From contig JADZAK010000094.1 of the NCBI GenBank assembly GCA_020852595.1, positions 1 to 32,284 on the forward strand: a stretch of DNA of 32,284 nucleotides. The letters are read 5' to 3'. Positions 6,192 through 14,572 of the stretch are shown here, piece by piece. Positions within the stretch are counted from its first letter, which is position 1, and the number at the start of each line of letters is the position of its first letter. The position numbers and the translations under genes were made by a program. The notes beneath the pieces were generated by a model. That model was not told the DNA's origin, did not search any database, and was given only the letters and a program-made list of their open reading frames with translations. This stretch comes from Rhodospirillaceae bacterium (GTDB taxonomy: Bacteria > Pseudomonadota > Alphaproteobacteria > Rhodospirillales > Rhodospirillaceae).

Positions 6192-6221
6192 CTGCCCCCT
6201 CTCATAAGTGGACTCTGCGCC

Positions 6222-9050
6222 ATGGCCGACCAGGCTGATTCTAACGCTCCCGACTATCGTTCGACCGTCTTCCTGCCCACCACCGACTTTCCGATGAAAG
6301 CGGGCCTTCCGCAGCTCGAGCCCAAACTGCTCGAGCGCTGGAAGAAGATGGACATGTACAAGAAGCTGCGCGAGGTCTCGAAAGGCCGCGAGAAGTTCGT
6401 CCTGCACGACGGTCCGCCCTACGCCAACGGCCATTTGCACATCGGTCACGCGCTGAACAAGATCCTCAAAGACACCATCACGCGCGCGCGCCAGATGACG
6501 GGCTACGATTCCAATTACGTGCCGGGCTGGGACTGTCACGGCCTTCCCATCGAATGGAAGATCGAGGAGCAGTACCGCGAGAAGGGGCTCAACAAGGACG
6601 ACGTGCCGGTCGTCGAGTTCCGCAAGCAGTGCCGCGACTTCGCCGCCAAGTGGATCGAAGTGCAGAAGGAGGAGTTCAAGCGCCTAGGCGTCGTCGGCGA
6701 TTGGGACAATCCCTACAAGACCATGGCCTATGAAGCCGAGGGCCACATCGTCAAGGAAGTCGGCAAGTTCCTGATGAACGGCGCGCTGTACCGCGGCTCC
6801 AAACCGGTCATGTGGTCGGTGGTGGAAAAGACCGCGCTCGCCGACGCCGAAGTCGAATACGACGATCACACCTCGACCACCATCTGGGTGCGCTTCAAGG
6901 TCGCGAGGACGCCCCTCGCCGCGATCAAGGATGCGACGATCGTCATCTGGACGACCACCCCGTGGACCATGCCGGGCAACCGCGCCATCGCCTATGGCCC
7001 GGCGATGGAGTACGCCGTCGTCGAAGTGAAGGCGGTCACCGAGAAAAGCCTCGCGCGCGTCGGCGAAAGGTTCGTCGCCAACGTCGAGCTGCTGCCGGAT
7101 GTGCTGAAGAGCGCGGGCATCACCGAACACGCCGAGGCCGCGCGCTTCCGGGGCGCGGATCTCGACGGCACGTTTTGCCGCCATCCGCTGCACGGCAAGG
7201 GCTACGACTTCGACGTCCCGCTGCTGCCGGGCGATCACGTCACCACCGAAGCCGGCACGGGCTTCGTGCACACCGCGCCCGGCCACGGCGAGGACGACTA
7301 CTATCTGTGCATGAAGTACAAGATCGCGGTGCCGGAAACCGTGGCCGGCGACGGCACATATTATCCGCATGTGCCGCTGTTCGCCGGCAAGCATGTGTTC
7401 AAGATCGATCCGGATATGCTCGCGGCGCTGAAAGACGCCGGCGCGCTGCTCGCCCACGGCAAGCTGGTGCACAGCTATCCGCATTCCTGGCGCTCCAAGG
7501 CGCCGCTCATCTTCCGCAATACGCCGCAATGGTTCATCTCGATGGAAGAGACGGGCCTGCGCAACACCGCGCTCAAGGCCATCGCGGATACCACCTGGGT
7601 GCCGGCGCAAGGGCGCAACCGCATCCAGAGCATGATCGAGCAGCGCCCGGACTGGTGCATCTCGCGCCAGCGCCAGTGGGGCGTGCCGCTCGGTCTGTTC
7701 ATCCACAGGCAGACCCGTGAAGTCCTCAAGGACCAGGCGGTGATCGACCGCGTCTCCGAGGCCTTCATGACGGAAGGCGGCGACGCATGGCTGACCTCGC
7801 CGCCCGAGCGTTTCCTCGGCAACACGTACAAGTCGGAAGACTGGGAACAGGTCACCGACATCGTCGAAGTCTGGTTCGACTCCGGCTCCACCCACGCCTT
7901 CTGTCTGGAGGAGCGCAGGGATCTCAAGTGGCCGGCCGACCTTTATCTCGAAGGCTCGGACCAGCATCGCGGCTGGTTCCACACGTCGCTGCTGGAATCC
8001 TGCGGAACCCGCGGACGCGCGCCCTTCGACGCCGTGCTTACCCACGGCTTCGTGCTCGATGAAAAGGGCCGCAAGATGTCCAAGTCCCTGGGCAACGTGG
8101 TCGCGCCGCAGGACGTCATGGCCCAGTCCGGCGCCGATATCCTGCGTCTGTGGGTGGTCGCGTCCGATTATGCGCAAGACCTCTCCATCGGTCCGAACAT
8201 CCTGAAGCAGATGAGCGATCTCTATCGCCGTTTGCGCAATACCTTGCGTTATCTGCTCGGCAACCTCGCGGGCTTCAGTGAGTCCGAGCGCGTCCATGCG
8301 CTCGATATGCCGGAGCTGGAGCGTTTCATCCTGCACCGCCTGTGCGAGCTCGATCGCCTGATCCGCGACGCCTGCGACAAGTACGATTTCCACGGCCTGT
8401 TCAACGAACTGCACAACTTCTGCGCCGTCGAGCTCTCGGCCTTCTACTTCGATATCCGCAAAGACGTCCTGTACTGCGATGCGCCGTCGTCCTTGCGCCG
8501 CCGCGCCTGCCGTACGGTGCTCGATACGCTCTACGACTGCCTCGTGAAGTGGCTCGCGCCCTTCATCTGCTTCACGGCCGAAGAGGCCTGGCTGGCGCGT
8601 TACCCGTCGGAAAACGGCTCGGTGCATCTCCAGCAGTTCCCGAACCTCCCCGCCCATTGGCGCGACGACGGTCTGGCGCAGAAGTGGGCCAAGGTCCGCG
8701 ATCTGCGCCGCGCCATCACCGGCGCGCTCGAGCTTGAACGCGCCGCCAAGAAGATCGGCGCATCCCTGCAAGCCCATCCGAAAGTCTGGGCGCCGGCCGA
8801 ATTGCTCGAGGTCGCCAAAGATTTGCCGATGGACGACATCTGCATCACCTCGGCCATCACCTTGCAGCCGGGCGCGGCGCCGGGCGGCGCGCACAGCTCG
8901 CCGGACGTTCCCGGCGTCGGCGTGGTCGTCGATCTCGCCGAAGGTGAGAAGTGCGCGCGCTGCTGGAAAGTGCTGCCCGACGTCGGCAAGCACAAACATC
9001 CCGCGGTCTGCGAACGCTGCTCCGATGCGGTCAGTGAAGTGAAGGCGTAG
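6222..9050 (+). CDS. ileS: Isoleucyl-tRNA synthetase
   Basis: IleS is a class I aminoacyl-tRNA synthetase that charges tRNA-Ile and edits misactivated valine. The 942-residue protein has the HIGH signature (HIGH at residues 73-76, in PYANGHLHIGHA), the KMSKS loop (GRKMSKSLGN, about residues 618-622), the CP1 editing domain between them (TTTPWTMPGNRAIAYGP, GTGFVHTAPGHGEDDY) and a C-terminal zinc ribbon with Cys911, Cys914, Cys930 and Cys933 (CARC...CERC). The zinc ribbon and length match the bacterial IleS1 type. The ribosome-binding site is weak. lspA starts 2 nt after the stop. The leader carries attenuator-like structures. Confidence 0.98.
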   Translation: MADQADSNAPDYRSTVFLPTTDFPMKAGLPQLEPKLLERWKKMDMYKKLREVSKGREKFVLHDGPPYANGHLHIGHALNKILKDTITRARQMTGYDSNYVPGWDCHGLPIEWKIEEQYREKGLNKDDVPVVEFRKQCRDFAAKWIEVQKEEFKRLGVVGDWDNPYKTMAYEAEGHIVKEVGKFLMNGALYRGSKPVMWSVVEKTALADAEVEYDDHTSTTIWVRFKVARTPLAAIKDATIVIWTTTPWTMPGNRAIAYGPAMEYAVVEVKAVTEKSLARVGERFVANVELLPDVLKSAGITEHAEAARFRGADLDGTFCRHPLHGKGYDFDVPLLPGDHVTTEAGTGFVHTAPGHGEDDYYLCMKYKIAVPETVAGDGTYYPHVPLFAGKHVFKIDPDMLAALKDAGALLAHGKLVHSYPHSWRSKAPLIFRNTPQWFISMEETGLRNTALKAIADTTWVPAQGRNRIQSMIEQRPDWCISRQRQWGVPLGLFIHRQTREVLKDQAVIDRVSEAFMTEGGDAWLTSPPERFLGNTYKSEDWEQVTDIVEVWFDSGSTHAFCLEERRDLKWPADLYLEGSDQHRGWFHTSLLESCGTRGRAPFDAVLTHGFVLDEKGRKMSKSLGNVVAPQDVMAQSGADILRLWVVASDYAQDLSIGPNILKQMSDLYRRLRNTLRYLLGNLAGFSESERVHALDMPELERFILHRLCELDRLIRDACDKYDFHGLFNELHNFCAVELSAFYFDIRKDVLYCDAPSSLRRRACRTVLDTLYDCLVKWLAPFICFTAEEAWLARYPSENGSVHLQQFPNLPAHWRDDGLAQKWAKVRDLRRAITGALELERAAKKIGASLQAHPKVWAPAELLEVAKDLPMDDICITSAITLQPGAAPGGAHSSPDVPGVGVVVDLAEGEKCARCWKVLPDVGKHKHPAVCERCSDAVSEVKA

Positions 9051-9052
9051 GA

Positions 9053-9592
9053 ATGGCGGCGCCCTCCCTCCCGCGTGCCGGACTTGCCTGCGCCGTCGCC
9101 GGCGTGGTCCTCGACCAGGCCTCGAAGGTCTATATGGTCGAGCGGGTCTTCCGTCCCGAGGGCGTCACCGAAACGCCGTTCGTGAGCCCGGTGGTGATCG
9201 ACGTGCTGCCGTTCTTCCAGTTCCGCCTGTCGTGGAACGAAGGGATCAGCTTCTCCTTGTTCAACTCAGGCACGGAGACGGCGGTCGCCCTTCTGCTGGC
9301 GGTGACCATCGCGATCACGATTGTGATGACCGTCTGGATGTGGCGGGCGCCGCGCTCCTGGCTGCAGATCGGCTTGGGGCTCATCGTCGGCGGCGCGCTC
9401 GGCAACATCATCGACCGCGCAAGTATCGGGGCGGTCGCCGATTTCCTGCATGTTTACTGGCAGGACTGGCACTTCCCGACATTTAATATCGCGGATACCT
9501 GTATCACCATCGGTGCCATAATTGTGCTGCTTGACGCCTTGTTTGAGCGCCCGCACGATGGCAAACAAGAGCCCGCCGAACGCGGCGCCTAA
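9053..9592 (+). CDS. lspA: Lipoprotein signal peptidase (signal peptidase II)
   Basis: LspA is an inner-membrane aspartyl protease that removes the signal peptide from prolipoproteins after lipidation. The 179-residue protein has four hydrophobic segments and the family blocks: DQASK near the N-terminus, WNEGISFSLF, GGALGNIIDR, AVADFLHVYW and FNIADTCITIG. The catalytic dyad is most likely Asp130 and Asp148, with the family's 18-residue separation. The gene follows ileS by 2 nt and precedes a DUF3035 lipoprotein gene, which would itself be an LspA substrate. Confidence 0.96.
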   Translation: MAAPSLPRAGLACAVAGVVLDQASKVYMVERVFRPEGVTETPFVSPVVIDVLPFFQFRLSWNEGISFSLFNSGTETAVALLLAVTIAITIVMTVWMWRAPRSWLQIGLGLIVGGALGNIIDRASIGAVADFLHVYWQDWHFPTFNIADTCITIGAIIVLLDALFERPHDGKQEPAERGA

Positions 9593-9608
9593 TTCAACGA
9601 GGACGACG

Positions 9609-10160
9609 ATGCGTTATTTATCCATTGCGATCATGCTTGTGGCGGCTGTCAGCCTGACGGGCTGCGACAGAACCCGCCGCGCGCTCGGCCTCAACAAGAC
9701 GGTCCCGGACGAATTCGCCGTGGCGACGCCTGCGCCGCTGGCAATCCCGCCCGATTTCAACCTGCGTCCGCCCGCGCCCGGTTCCGAGCGCACCCCGGAA
9801 GCGACCCCGGCCGAACAGGGCCGCGCCGTGCTCCTGGGCCGCGCGCGCCTGCTCGATTATCAGAAGCGCGGTTTCTCGAACGGGGAAACGGCCGTCCTTG
9901 GCGCCGCCGGCGCCGACGCCGTGCTCCCGGACATCCGCAACACCATCGCCAAGGAAGTGTCGACCTTCGCGCCGGAAGAGCGCGCCTTCTCCGACCGCCT
10001 CCTGTTCTGGCGGGACGGCGGAAGCGTCGCGGGCACGATCGTCGATCCGGCCGCCGAAATGAAACGCCTCAGCCAGAACGCCGCTGAAGGCAAGAAGCCC
10101 AACGAGGGCGCCTCGGTGATCATCCGCCGCGGCAGGAACAGCACCCTCGGCATCTTCTAA
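9609..10160 (+). CDS. DUF3035-type lipoprotein
   Basis: The ATG at 9609, preceded by ACGAGGACG, gives 183 residues with a lipoprotein signal ending SLTGC (lipidated Cys19). The mature region begins with RTRRALGLNKTVPDEFAV, followed by the proline-rich PLAIPPDFNLRPP, the hallmark of the alphaproteobacterial DUF3035 family; its biochemical role is unknown. The position directly after lspA and before two M16 peptidase genes is the usual one for this family. A strong hairpin after the stop probably ends the ileS-lspA-DUF3035 transcript. Confidence 0.85.
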   Translation: MRYLSIAIMLVAAVSLTGCDRTRRALGLNKTVPDEFAVATPAPLAIPPDFNLRPPAPGSERTPEATPAEQGRAVLLGRARLLDYQKRGFSNGETAVLGAAGADAVLPDIRNTIAKEVSTFAPEERAFSDRLLFWRDGGSVAGTIVDPAAEMKRLSQNAAEGKKPNEGASVIIRRGRNSTLGIF

Positions 10161-10183
10161 AGAATAATCGATCGCGACCGCAC

Positions 10184-10984
10184 TTAGAGCGGCGCCGGAT
10201 CGCCCGGCGCCGTTTCTGTTTCCGCGAGGATTTTGTACGTCTGCCCGAACAGCGTCGACAGGAGGAACAGGCCGACGAGCCCTGTCGCCGCGTCGATGGC
10301 CGCGCCGACGTAGGGCGCCGCCGCGTGCGGCTCAAAAAGCTTCTCGAGGCCGATGCCCGCGAGGCCCATCGGAACAAGGCAGCACATCAGCGCCAGCACG
10401 GCTCCTGTCAGCCGCCAGGCGATGGGCGCGCTCATGTGCCACGCGCGTTTAAAGCTCGCTTGCGTATCGAGGGCCGCCATCGCGATGACCAGCGACAGGC
10501 GCGTGACGACATAGAGCACCCACGCCAGCGCCGCGATTCCGACCGGCGCGGCGAGCGCATAGGCGCCCACGTCGCCCCACATCGTCTTGCCGATGGCCCC
10601 TGCCGCCGCCACCGGGATGGCGGCGGCGACGACGGCGAGGAACAGCGGAAACACGAACAGGATCTGCCACAGCACCATGCGTATTTCGAGGCGCGTGAAC
10701 GCGTAGATCGGCCGCCGCCCGGCCTGCTCGCCGTAGACAATGAGGCGGTACCAGGCCACGGCGGGCGGGATGCCGATGAGGAAAGCGAGGATGTCGCCGC
10801 TGAAACGCGCCACGGTCCGTTCGTCCGGCGCGACGTTGAGATACAAAAGGGTCCAGGCGAGGCCGAGACCCAGGATCAGCGGGATGATTCCGTAACGCTC
10901 CATCAGCCGCCGCTGGCGCCAGCAATAGGCGAAGGAGTCCGTCACGGCGCGCCAAACCTGGAAGTTCTCCGTAACTTTGTTCAC
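10184..10984 (-). CDS. Multi-pass inner-membrane protein, unknown function
   Basis: This 266-residue protein starts with GTG at 10984. Hydrophobicity suggests about six membrane segments: IIPLILGLGLAWTLLYL, ILAFLIGIPPAVAWY, ILFVFPLFLAVVAAAIPV, YALAAPVGIAALAWVLY, a fifth near AWRLTGAVLALMCCLVPMG, and a last one near ATGLVGLFLLST. No catalytic motif is recognised. The general layout resembles uncharacterised alphaproteobacterial membrane proteins with a glycerophosphodiester-phosphodiesterase-like or YihY-like topology, but no assignment is justified. It is monocistronic, convergent with the DUF3035 gene and divergent from the M16 pair. Confidence 0.75.
   Translation of the reverse strand: MNKVTENFQVWRAVTDSFAYCWRQRRLMERYGIIPLILGLGLAWTLLYLNVAPDERTVARFSGDILAFLIGIPPAVAWYRLIVYGEQAGRRPIYAFTRLEIRMVLWQILFVFPLFLAVVAAAIPVAAAGAIGKTMWGDVGAYALAAPVGIAALAWVLYVVTRLSLVIAMAALDTQASFKRAWHMSAPIAWRLTGAVLALMCCLVPMGLAGIGLEKLFEPHAAAPYVGAAIDAATGLVGLFLLSTLFGQTYKILAETETAPGDPAPL
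10190..10212 (+). terminator. Terminator hairpin after the DUF3035 gene
   Basis: A perfect 9-bp GC stem (CGGCGCCGG at 10190-10198, CCGGCGCCG at 10204-10212) with a 5-nt loop is followed by TTTCTGTTT. It lies 30 nt after the DUF3035 stop and overlaps the last codons of the convergent membrane-protein gene, so that gene's coding sequence doubles as terminator DNA for the plus strand. Confidence 0.6.
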
Positions 10985-11128
10985 GACGCCGTGACCCCTG
11001 CTTTTGTTGTTACCAAGCTTAGAATCCTGGAGCCTTGTTTTCTATCTTAGTTGTAACCCTGGATTTACGCCCGCGCGTCCGGCGGGCTATGGTTTGCATC
11101 CCTCCGCCTGACTGTCTCAGGGATCATC

Positions 11129-12484
11129 ATGCTCCGCATCGCCGCTCCCCTTTTTGCCGCCGCCATTTTCATGGCCGCGCCGCAAGCCCGCGCCGAAGTC
11201 TACGGCGCGCAGACCTTCACCCTCGCCAACGGCATGCAGGTCGTGCTGATCCCCAATCACCGCGCGCCCGTCGTCAGTCATATGGTGTTCTACAAAGTGG
11301 GCTCCGCCGACGAGCCGGCCGGCAAGTCGGGCATCGCGCACTTTCTCGAACATTTGATGTTCAAGGGCACCAAGAAATATCCCGAAGGCGCGATGACCGA
11401 GATCGTCGCGCGCAACGGCGGCAATCAGAACGCCTTCACCACCACCGACTACACCGGTTACTACCAGAACATCGCGGTCGACCGCCTGCCCCTGATGATG
11501 GACATGGAATCGGACCGCATGCGGAACCTGGTCCTTAGCGAAAAGGACATCGCGACCGAGCGCGAAGTCATCATCGAGGAACGCCGCATGCGCACGGACA
11601 ATTCGCCGTCGGCGCTGCTCGGCGAACGCATGGCGGCGACGCTGTGGATGACCAACAAATATTCGATCCCCATCATCGGCTGGCTGGAAGAGATGCGCGG
11701 TCTCAATCTCGCCGACAACCTCGGCATCTACCGCCAATACTATTCGCCGCAAAACGCGATCCTGGTTGTCGCGGGCGACATCACCCTCGATAAGCTGAAG
11801 CCGCTGGCCGAGAAGTATTACGGCGTCATTCCGAAAGCCGAGAACTTCAAGCCGCGCGAACGCTCGACCTTCCTGTACGACAAGGCGGACTCGCGCATCA
11901 CGCTGCACCATGAGCGCGTGACCCAGCCGTCCTGGAGCCGCCAGATCATCGCGCCCAGCTATAACGTCGGCGAGCGCACCGATGTGCATGCCCTCGAAGT
12001 GTTCAGCGAGATCATCGGCGGCGGCTCGACCACCAAGCTCTACCGCAAGCTCGTCGTCGAGCAGCAGGTCGCCGCATCCTTCGGCGCCGGCTACGACACC
12101 GACGCGGTGTCCTATGGCAGCTTCTTCGTCTCCATGACCCCAAGCCCGGGCGTGAGCATCGCGCAGGCCGAAGCGGCCTATGAAAAGGCGCTGGCCGAAT
12201 TGCTGGCGAATGGAATCACGGAAGCCGACGTCCAGCAGGCCAAGAACCGCTTCGCCGCGCGCCTGGCCTTCGCGAAGGACTCGCCGATGTCCGCCGCCCG
12301 CGCGGTGGGCACGTCGCTGGCGTCGGGAATAAAGCTCGAAGACATCGAGAATTGGCCCGAGGCCGTGAACAAGGTCACGCTCGCCCAGGTGCAGGCCGCC
12401 GCGCGCCGCCTGTTCGCCGACAACTCCTCGGTCACGGGAATCCTTTTGCCCCCTGAACAGACTGCCGGAGGGCCGACGCCATGA
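11129..12484 (+). CDS. M16 zinc peptidase, active subunit (secreted)
   Basis: This 451-residue inverzincin-type metalloprotease has a signal peptide ending AAPQARA. The inverted zinc motif HXXEH is intact as HFLEH (His71, Glu74, His75), and the distal Glu ligand lies in EREVIIEER (Glu150 or Glu151). It has the two-domain M16 length. The 4-nt ATGA overlap with the next gene, which encodes a homologue lacking the zinc motif, indicates a heterodimeric periplasmic protease in the style of mitochondrial processing peptidase and other M16B pairs. The substrate is unknown. The spacer before it holds a GC hairpin at 11069-11087. Confidence 0.92.
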   Translation: MLRIAAPLFAAAIFMAAPQARAEVYGAQTFTLANGMQVVLIPNHRAPVVSHMVFYKVGSADEPAGKSGIAHFLEHLMFKGTKKYPEGAMTEIVARNGGNQNAFTTTDYTGYYQNIAVDRLPLMMDMESDRMRNLVLSEKDIATEREVIIEERRMRTDNSPSALLGERMAATLWMTNKYSIPIIGWLEEMRGLNLADNLGIYRQYYSPQNAILVVAGDITLDKLKPLAEKYYGVIPKAENFKPRERSTFLYDKADSRITLHHERVTQPSWSRQIIAPSYNVGERTDVHALEVFSEIIGGGSTTKLYRKLVVEQQVAASFGAGYDTDAVSYGSFFVSMTPSPGVSIAQAEAAYEKALAELLANGITEADVQQAKNRFAARLAFAKDSPMSAARAVGTSLASGIKLEDIENWPEAVNKVTLAQVQAAARRLFADNSSVTGILLPPEQTAGGPTP

Positions 12485-13857
12485 ACCACGCCGTGAAAAA
12501 GTTTTTCCTCCTGGCCGTCGCGATCGTCGCCTTCGCCGCGCCGGCCTCCGCGCTCACCGTCCGCGAAGTGAAGAGCAAGGGCGGCGTCGGCGCCTATCTC
12601 TCCGAAGACCACACCACGCCGATCATCGCCATCACTTTCGGCTTCAAGGGCGGCAGCGCCATCGATCCGGACGCCAAACTTGGCCTGTCCGGCATGGTGA
12701 CCTCGCTGCTGGACGAGGGCGCGGGCACGCTCGATTCCTTCGCCTTCCAGACCGAGTTGCAGGACCGCGCCATCACGCTGCGGTTTAGCGCCGACAACGA
12801 CTATGTCACCGGCAAGATCGTCACCACGACGCCGAACGCGCCCAAGGCTTACGAACTCCTGCGCCTCGCGCTGACGCAGCCGCGTTTCGACCAGGAGCCG
12901 GTGGAGCGCATCCGCCGCCAGATCCTGGTCGGCATCCAGTCGCAGCTTGAGAATCCGGGCCGCATCGCCGGCCAGCGTCTCATGGAGGAGTTGTTCGGCA
13001 AACATCCCTACGCCCGCGAGGACGACGGTACCCCGGCCTCCATCAAGGGCATCACCACCGACGATCTCAAGGGCTGGGTGAAAAGCCGCTTCGCGCGCGA
13101 CCGCCTGGTGGTCGGCGTATCGGGCGACATCACCGCCGCGCAGCTTCAGACGGTGCTCGATCAGGTCTTCGGACCGCTTCCCGCCACCACGGGCCTGAAG
13201 GCGGACGTGCCGCCGGCGCCGATCGTGGGCGCTGGAAAAGTCGTGCGCATCGCCAAGAACCTGCCGCAGAGCGTGGTTTACATCGGGCAGAAGGGCCTGA
13301 TGCGCGAAGACCCGGATTGGTACACGGGCCTGGTGGTCGACTATGTGTTCGGCGGCGGCAGTTTCCAGTCGCGCCTCATGGACGAAGTGCGTGAGAAGCG
13401 CGGCCTCGCCTACAGTGTCGGCACCGGCATGGCGCCCTACGACGCCGGCGCGGCCATGATGGCCTCGGTCGGCACGCGCGCCGATCAGGCCGAAGCCAGC
13501 CTCCAGGTCATTCGCGATGAATGGGTGAAGATGCGCGACGGCGGTCCCACGCAGGAAGAGCTGAACGACGCCAAACAGTACCTTACCGGCGCCTGGCCGC
13601 TGCGGTTCACCTCGACGGGCTCCATCGCCGACACGCTGCTCGCCGTGCAGCGCGACAACCTCGGGCTCGACTATATCGACAAGCGCAACGGCTATATCGA
13701 TTCCGTCACGCTCGATCAGGCCAAGGCGCTGTCGAAGAAGCTCTATGACCCCGACAATCTCGTGGTCGTGGTGGTGGGGCCAGACTTGTCGGCGGCCAAG
13801 CCCGGCGCGGCGCCCGCGGCAAAGCCGGCGCCGGCCAAGGCCAAAGCGAAGCCGTAA
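12481..13857 (+). CDS. M16 peptidase-family protein, inactive partner (secreted)
   Basis: This 458-residue M16 homologue has a signal peptide ending AAPASA. Where the zinc motif should be it reads LSGMVTSLLDEGAGT, so the HXXEH residues are missing and the protein is not expected to be catalytic. The C-terminal half keeps the FGGGSFQSRLMDEVREKRGLAYSVGTG segment typical of the substrate-binding M16 partner. The extreme C-terminus is a low-complexity Ala/Pro/Lys tail. It starts inside the stop of the active subunit (ATGA), consistent with 1:1 synthesis. Its stop abuts the convergent RidA stop with no spacer. Confidence 0.92.
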   Translation: MNHAVKKFFLLAVAIVAFAAPASALTVREVKSKGGVGAYLSEDHTTPIIAITFGFKGGSAIDPDAKLGLSGMVTSLLDEGAGTLDSFAFQTELQDRAITLRFSADNDYVTGKIVTTTPNAPKAYELLRLALTQPRFDQEPVERIRRQILVGIQSQLENPGRIAGQRLMEELFGKHPYAREDDGTPASIKGITTDDLKGWVKSRFARDRLVVGVSGDITAAQLQTVLDQVFGPLPATTGLKADVPPAPIVGAGKVVRIAKNLPQSVVYIGQKGLMREDPDWYTGLVVDYVFGGGSFQSRLMDEVREKRGLAYSVGTGMAPYDAGAAMMASVGTRADQAEASLQVIRDEWVKMRDGGPTQEELNDAKQYLTGAWPLRFTSTGSIADTLLAVQRDNLGLDYIDKRNGYIDSVTLDQAKALSKKLYDPDNLVVVVVGPDLSAAKPGAAPAAKPAPAKAKAKP

Positions 13858-14370
13858 TTACTTCGGGGCCTTCGCCGCGGTCGCTTCGATTTCCACCAAG
13901 TAATATGGCGCGGCCAGCGCGGCGACCTGGATGGTCGAACGCGTCACGAGATTCTTGTTGGTGGCCGAACCGAAGTACATCTTGTAGGCCTCGTTCATCC
14001 CGGCGAAGTCCATCTTGCCGCCGAGCTTCGGATCGCCGACCAGGAACACCGTCATCTTCACGACGTCCGACATGGCGTAACCTTTCTCGCCCAGCGCCGC
14101 CTTGATGCGCTCCATCACGGCGACGGTCTGGGTCTTGGTGTCGCCGAAGGCCTCGAAGCTGTCCGTCTTGCCCGCTGTGATCGGGGTCGGGGTCAGGCCC
14201 GACAGGAACAGGATCTCGCTGCCCGCCGGAATGGTCGCCGACTGCAGGATCAGCGCGTTGCCGGCATTCGGCGTGCGGGCGATTTCGGCGGCGGACGCGG
14301 ACAGCGCCGGGACGGTCATCGGCGCCGCGGCGACGGCAACGGCAATGGCGGCGGCAAGGCGGGTTTGCAT
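13858..14370 (-). CDS. RidA/YjgF-family protein with signal peptide
   Basis: The protein is 170 residues from ATG 14370 (an ATG at 14388 adds six residues). It begins with a hydrophobic signal peptide (RLAAAIAVAVAAAPMTVPALSASA) followed by a RidA domain: LFLSGLTP near the start of the fold, an FGDTKTQTVAVMERIKAAL helix, DVVKMTVFLVGD, and RSTIQVAALAAPYYLVEIEATA at the end. Cytosolic RidA hydrolyses reactive enamine/imine intermediates using the Arg of RSxxxV; that Arg is present here. Export suggests a different, periplasmic role. The gene is convergent with the inactive M16 gene, stop against stop. Confidence 0.85.
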   Translation of the reverse strand: MQTRLAAAIAVAVAAAPMTVPALSASAAEIARTPNAGNALILQSATIPAGSEILFLSGLTPTPITAGKTDSFEAFGDTKTQTVAVMERIKAALGEKGYAMSDVVKMTVFLVGDPKLGGKMDFAGMNEAYKMYFGSATNKNLVTRSTIQVAALAAPYYLVEIEATAAKAPK

Positions 14371-14393
14371 GGTCACGAAGGCTCCCATTTTTG

Positions 14394-14543
14394 AAGTTTG
14401 GCGGGCGCCCAGTCTGCAAGGGGCCGGGCCCGCGCGCCACGGTGGATTTACAGCCCGGGCGGGAATTCTAAGTAGTTGATTTTACACCATTCCTATTCTC
14501 AAAGTTTGGCAGGCTGCGCCCGGATTGATAAGGTGCCGGGCCC
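14394..14543. repeat. Pair of imperfect direct repeats between ridA and pgi
   Basis: Two related segments on the same strand, 14394-14431 and 14502-14543, share AAGTTTGGC, then GGC..GCCC, then AAGG.GCCGGGCCC, about 108 bp apart. The second copy contains a promoter-like TTGGCA, 17 bp, TAAGGT arrangement before pgi. This is either a duplicated promoter/operator unit or a degenerate repeat. Confidence 0.5.
14506..14534 (+). promoter_or_regulatory. Candidate promoter of pgi
   Basis: TTGGCA (14506-14511) and TAAGGT (14529-14534) are separated by exactly 17 bp, a sigma-70-like arrangement, 38 nt before the pgi ATG. This is pattern evidence only. Confidence 0.3.
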
Positions 14544-14572
14544 CTCAGTTCTGAACCGGGATTTTGCGTTAC

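Noticed and set aside
5956-6221. T-box riboswitch before ileS
   Set aside because: No T-box sequence (UGGNACC-type bulge) or specifier-loop architecture is seen, and the lineage makes it unlikely.
6684-8999. Very long antisense reading frame (771 codons) opposite ileS
   Set aside because: It is a shadow of a GC-rich gene with strong third-position bias; ileS on the plus strand is unmistakable and the antisense product has no recognisable domains.
11069-11087. GCCCGC/GCGGGC hairpin before the M16 pair as a terminator
   Set aside because: A 6-bp stem with a 7-nt loop and no T-run; more likely incidental GC symmetry.
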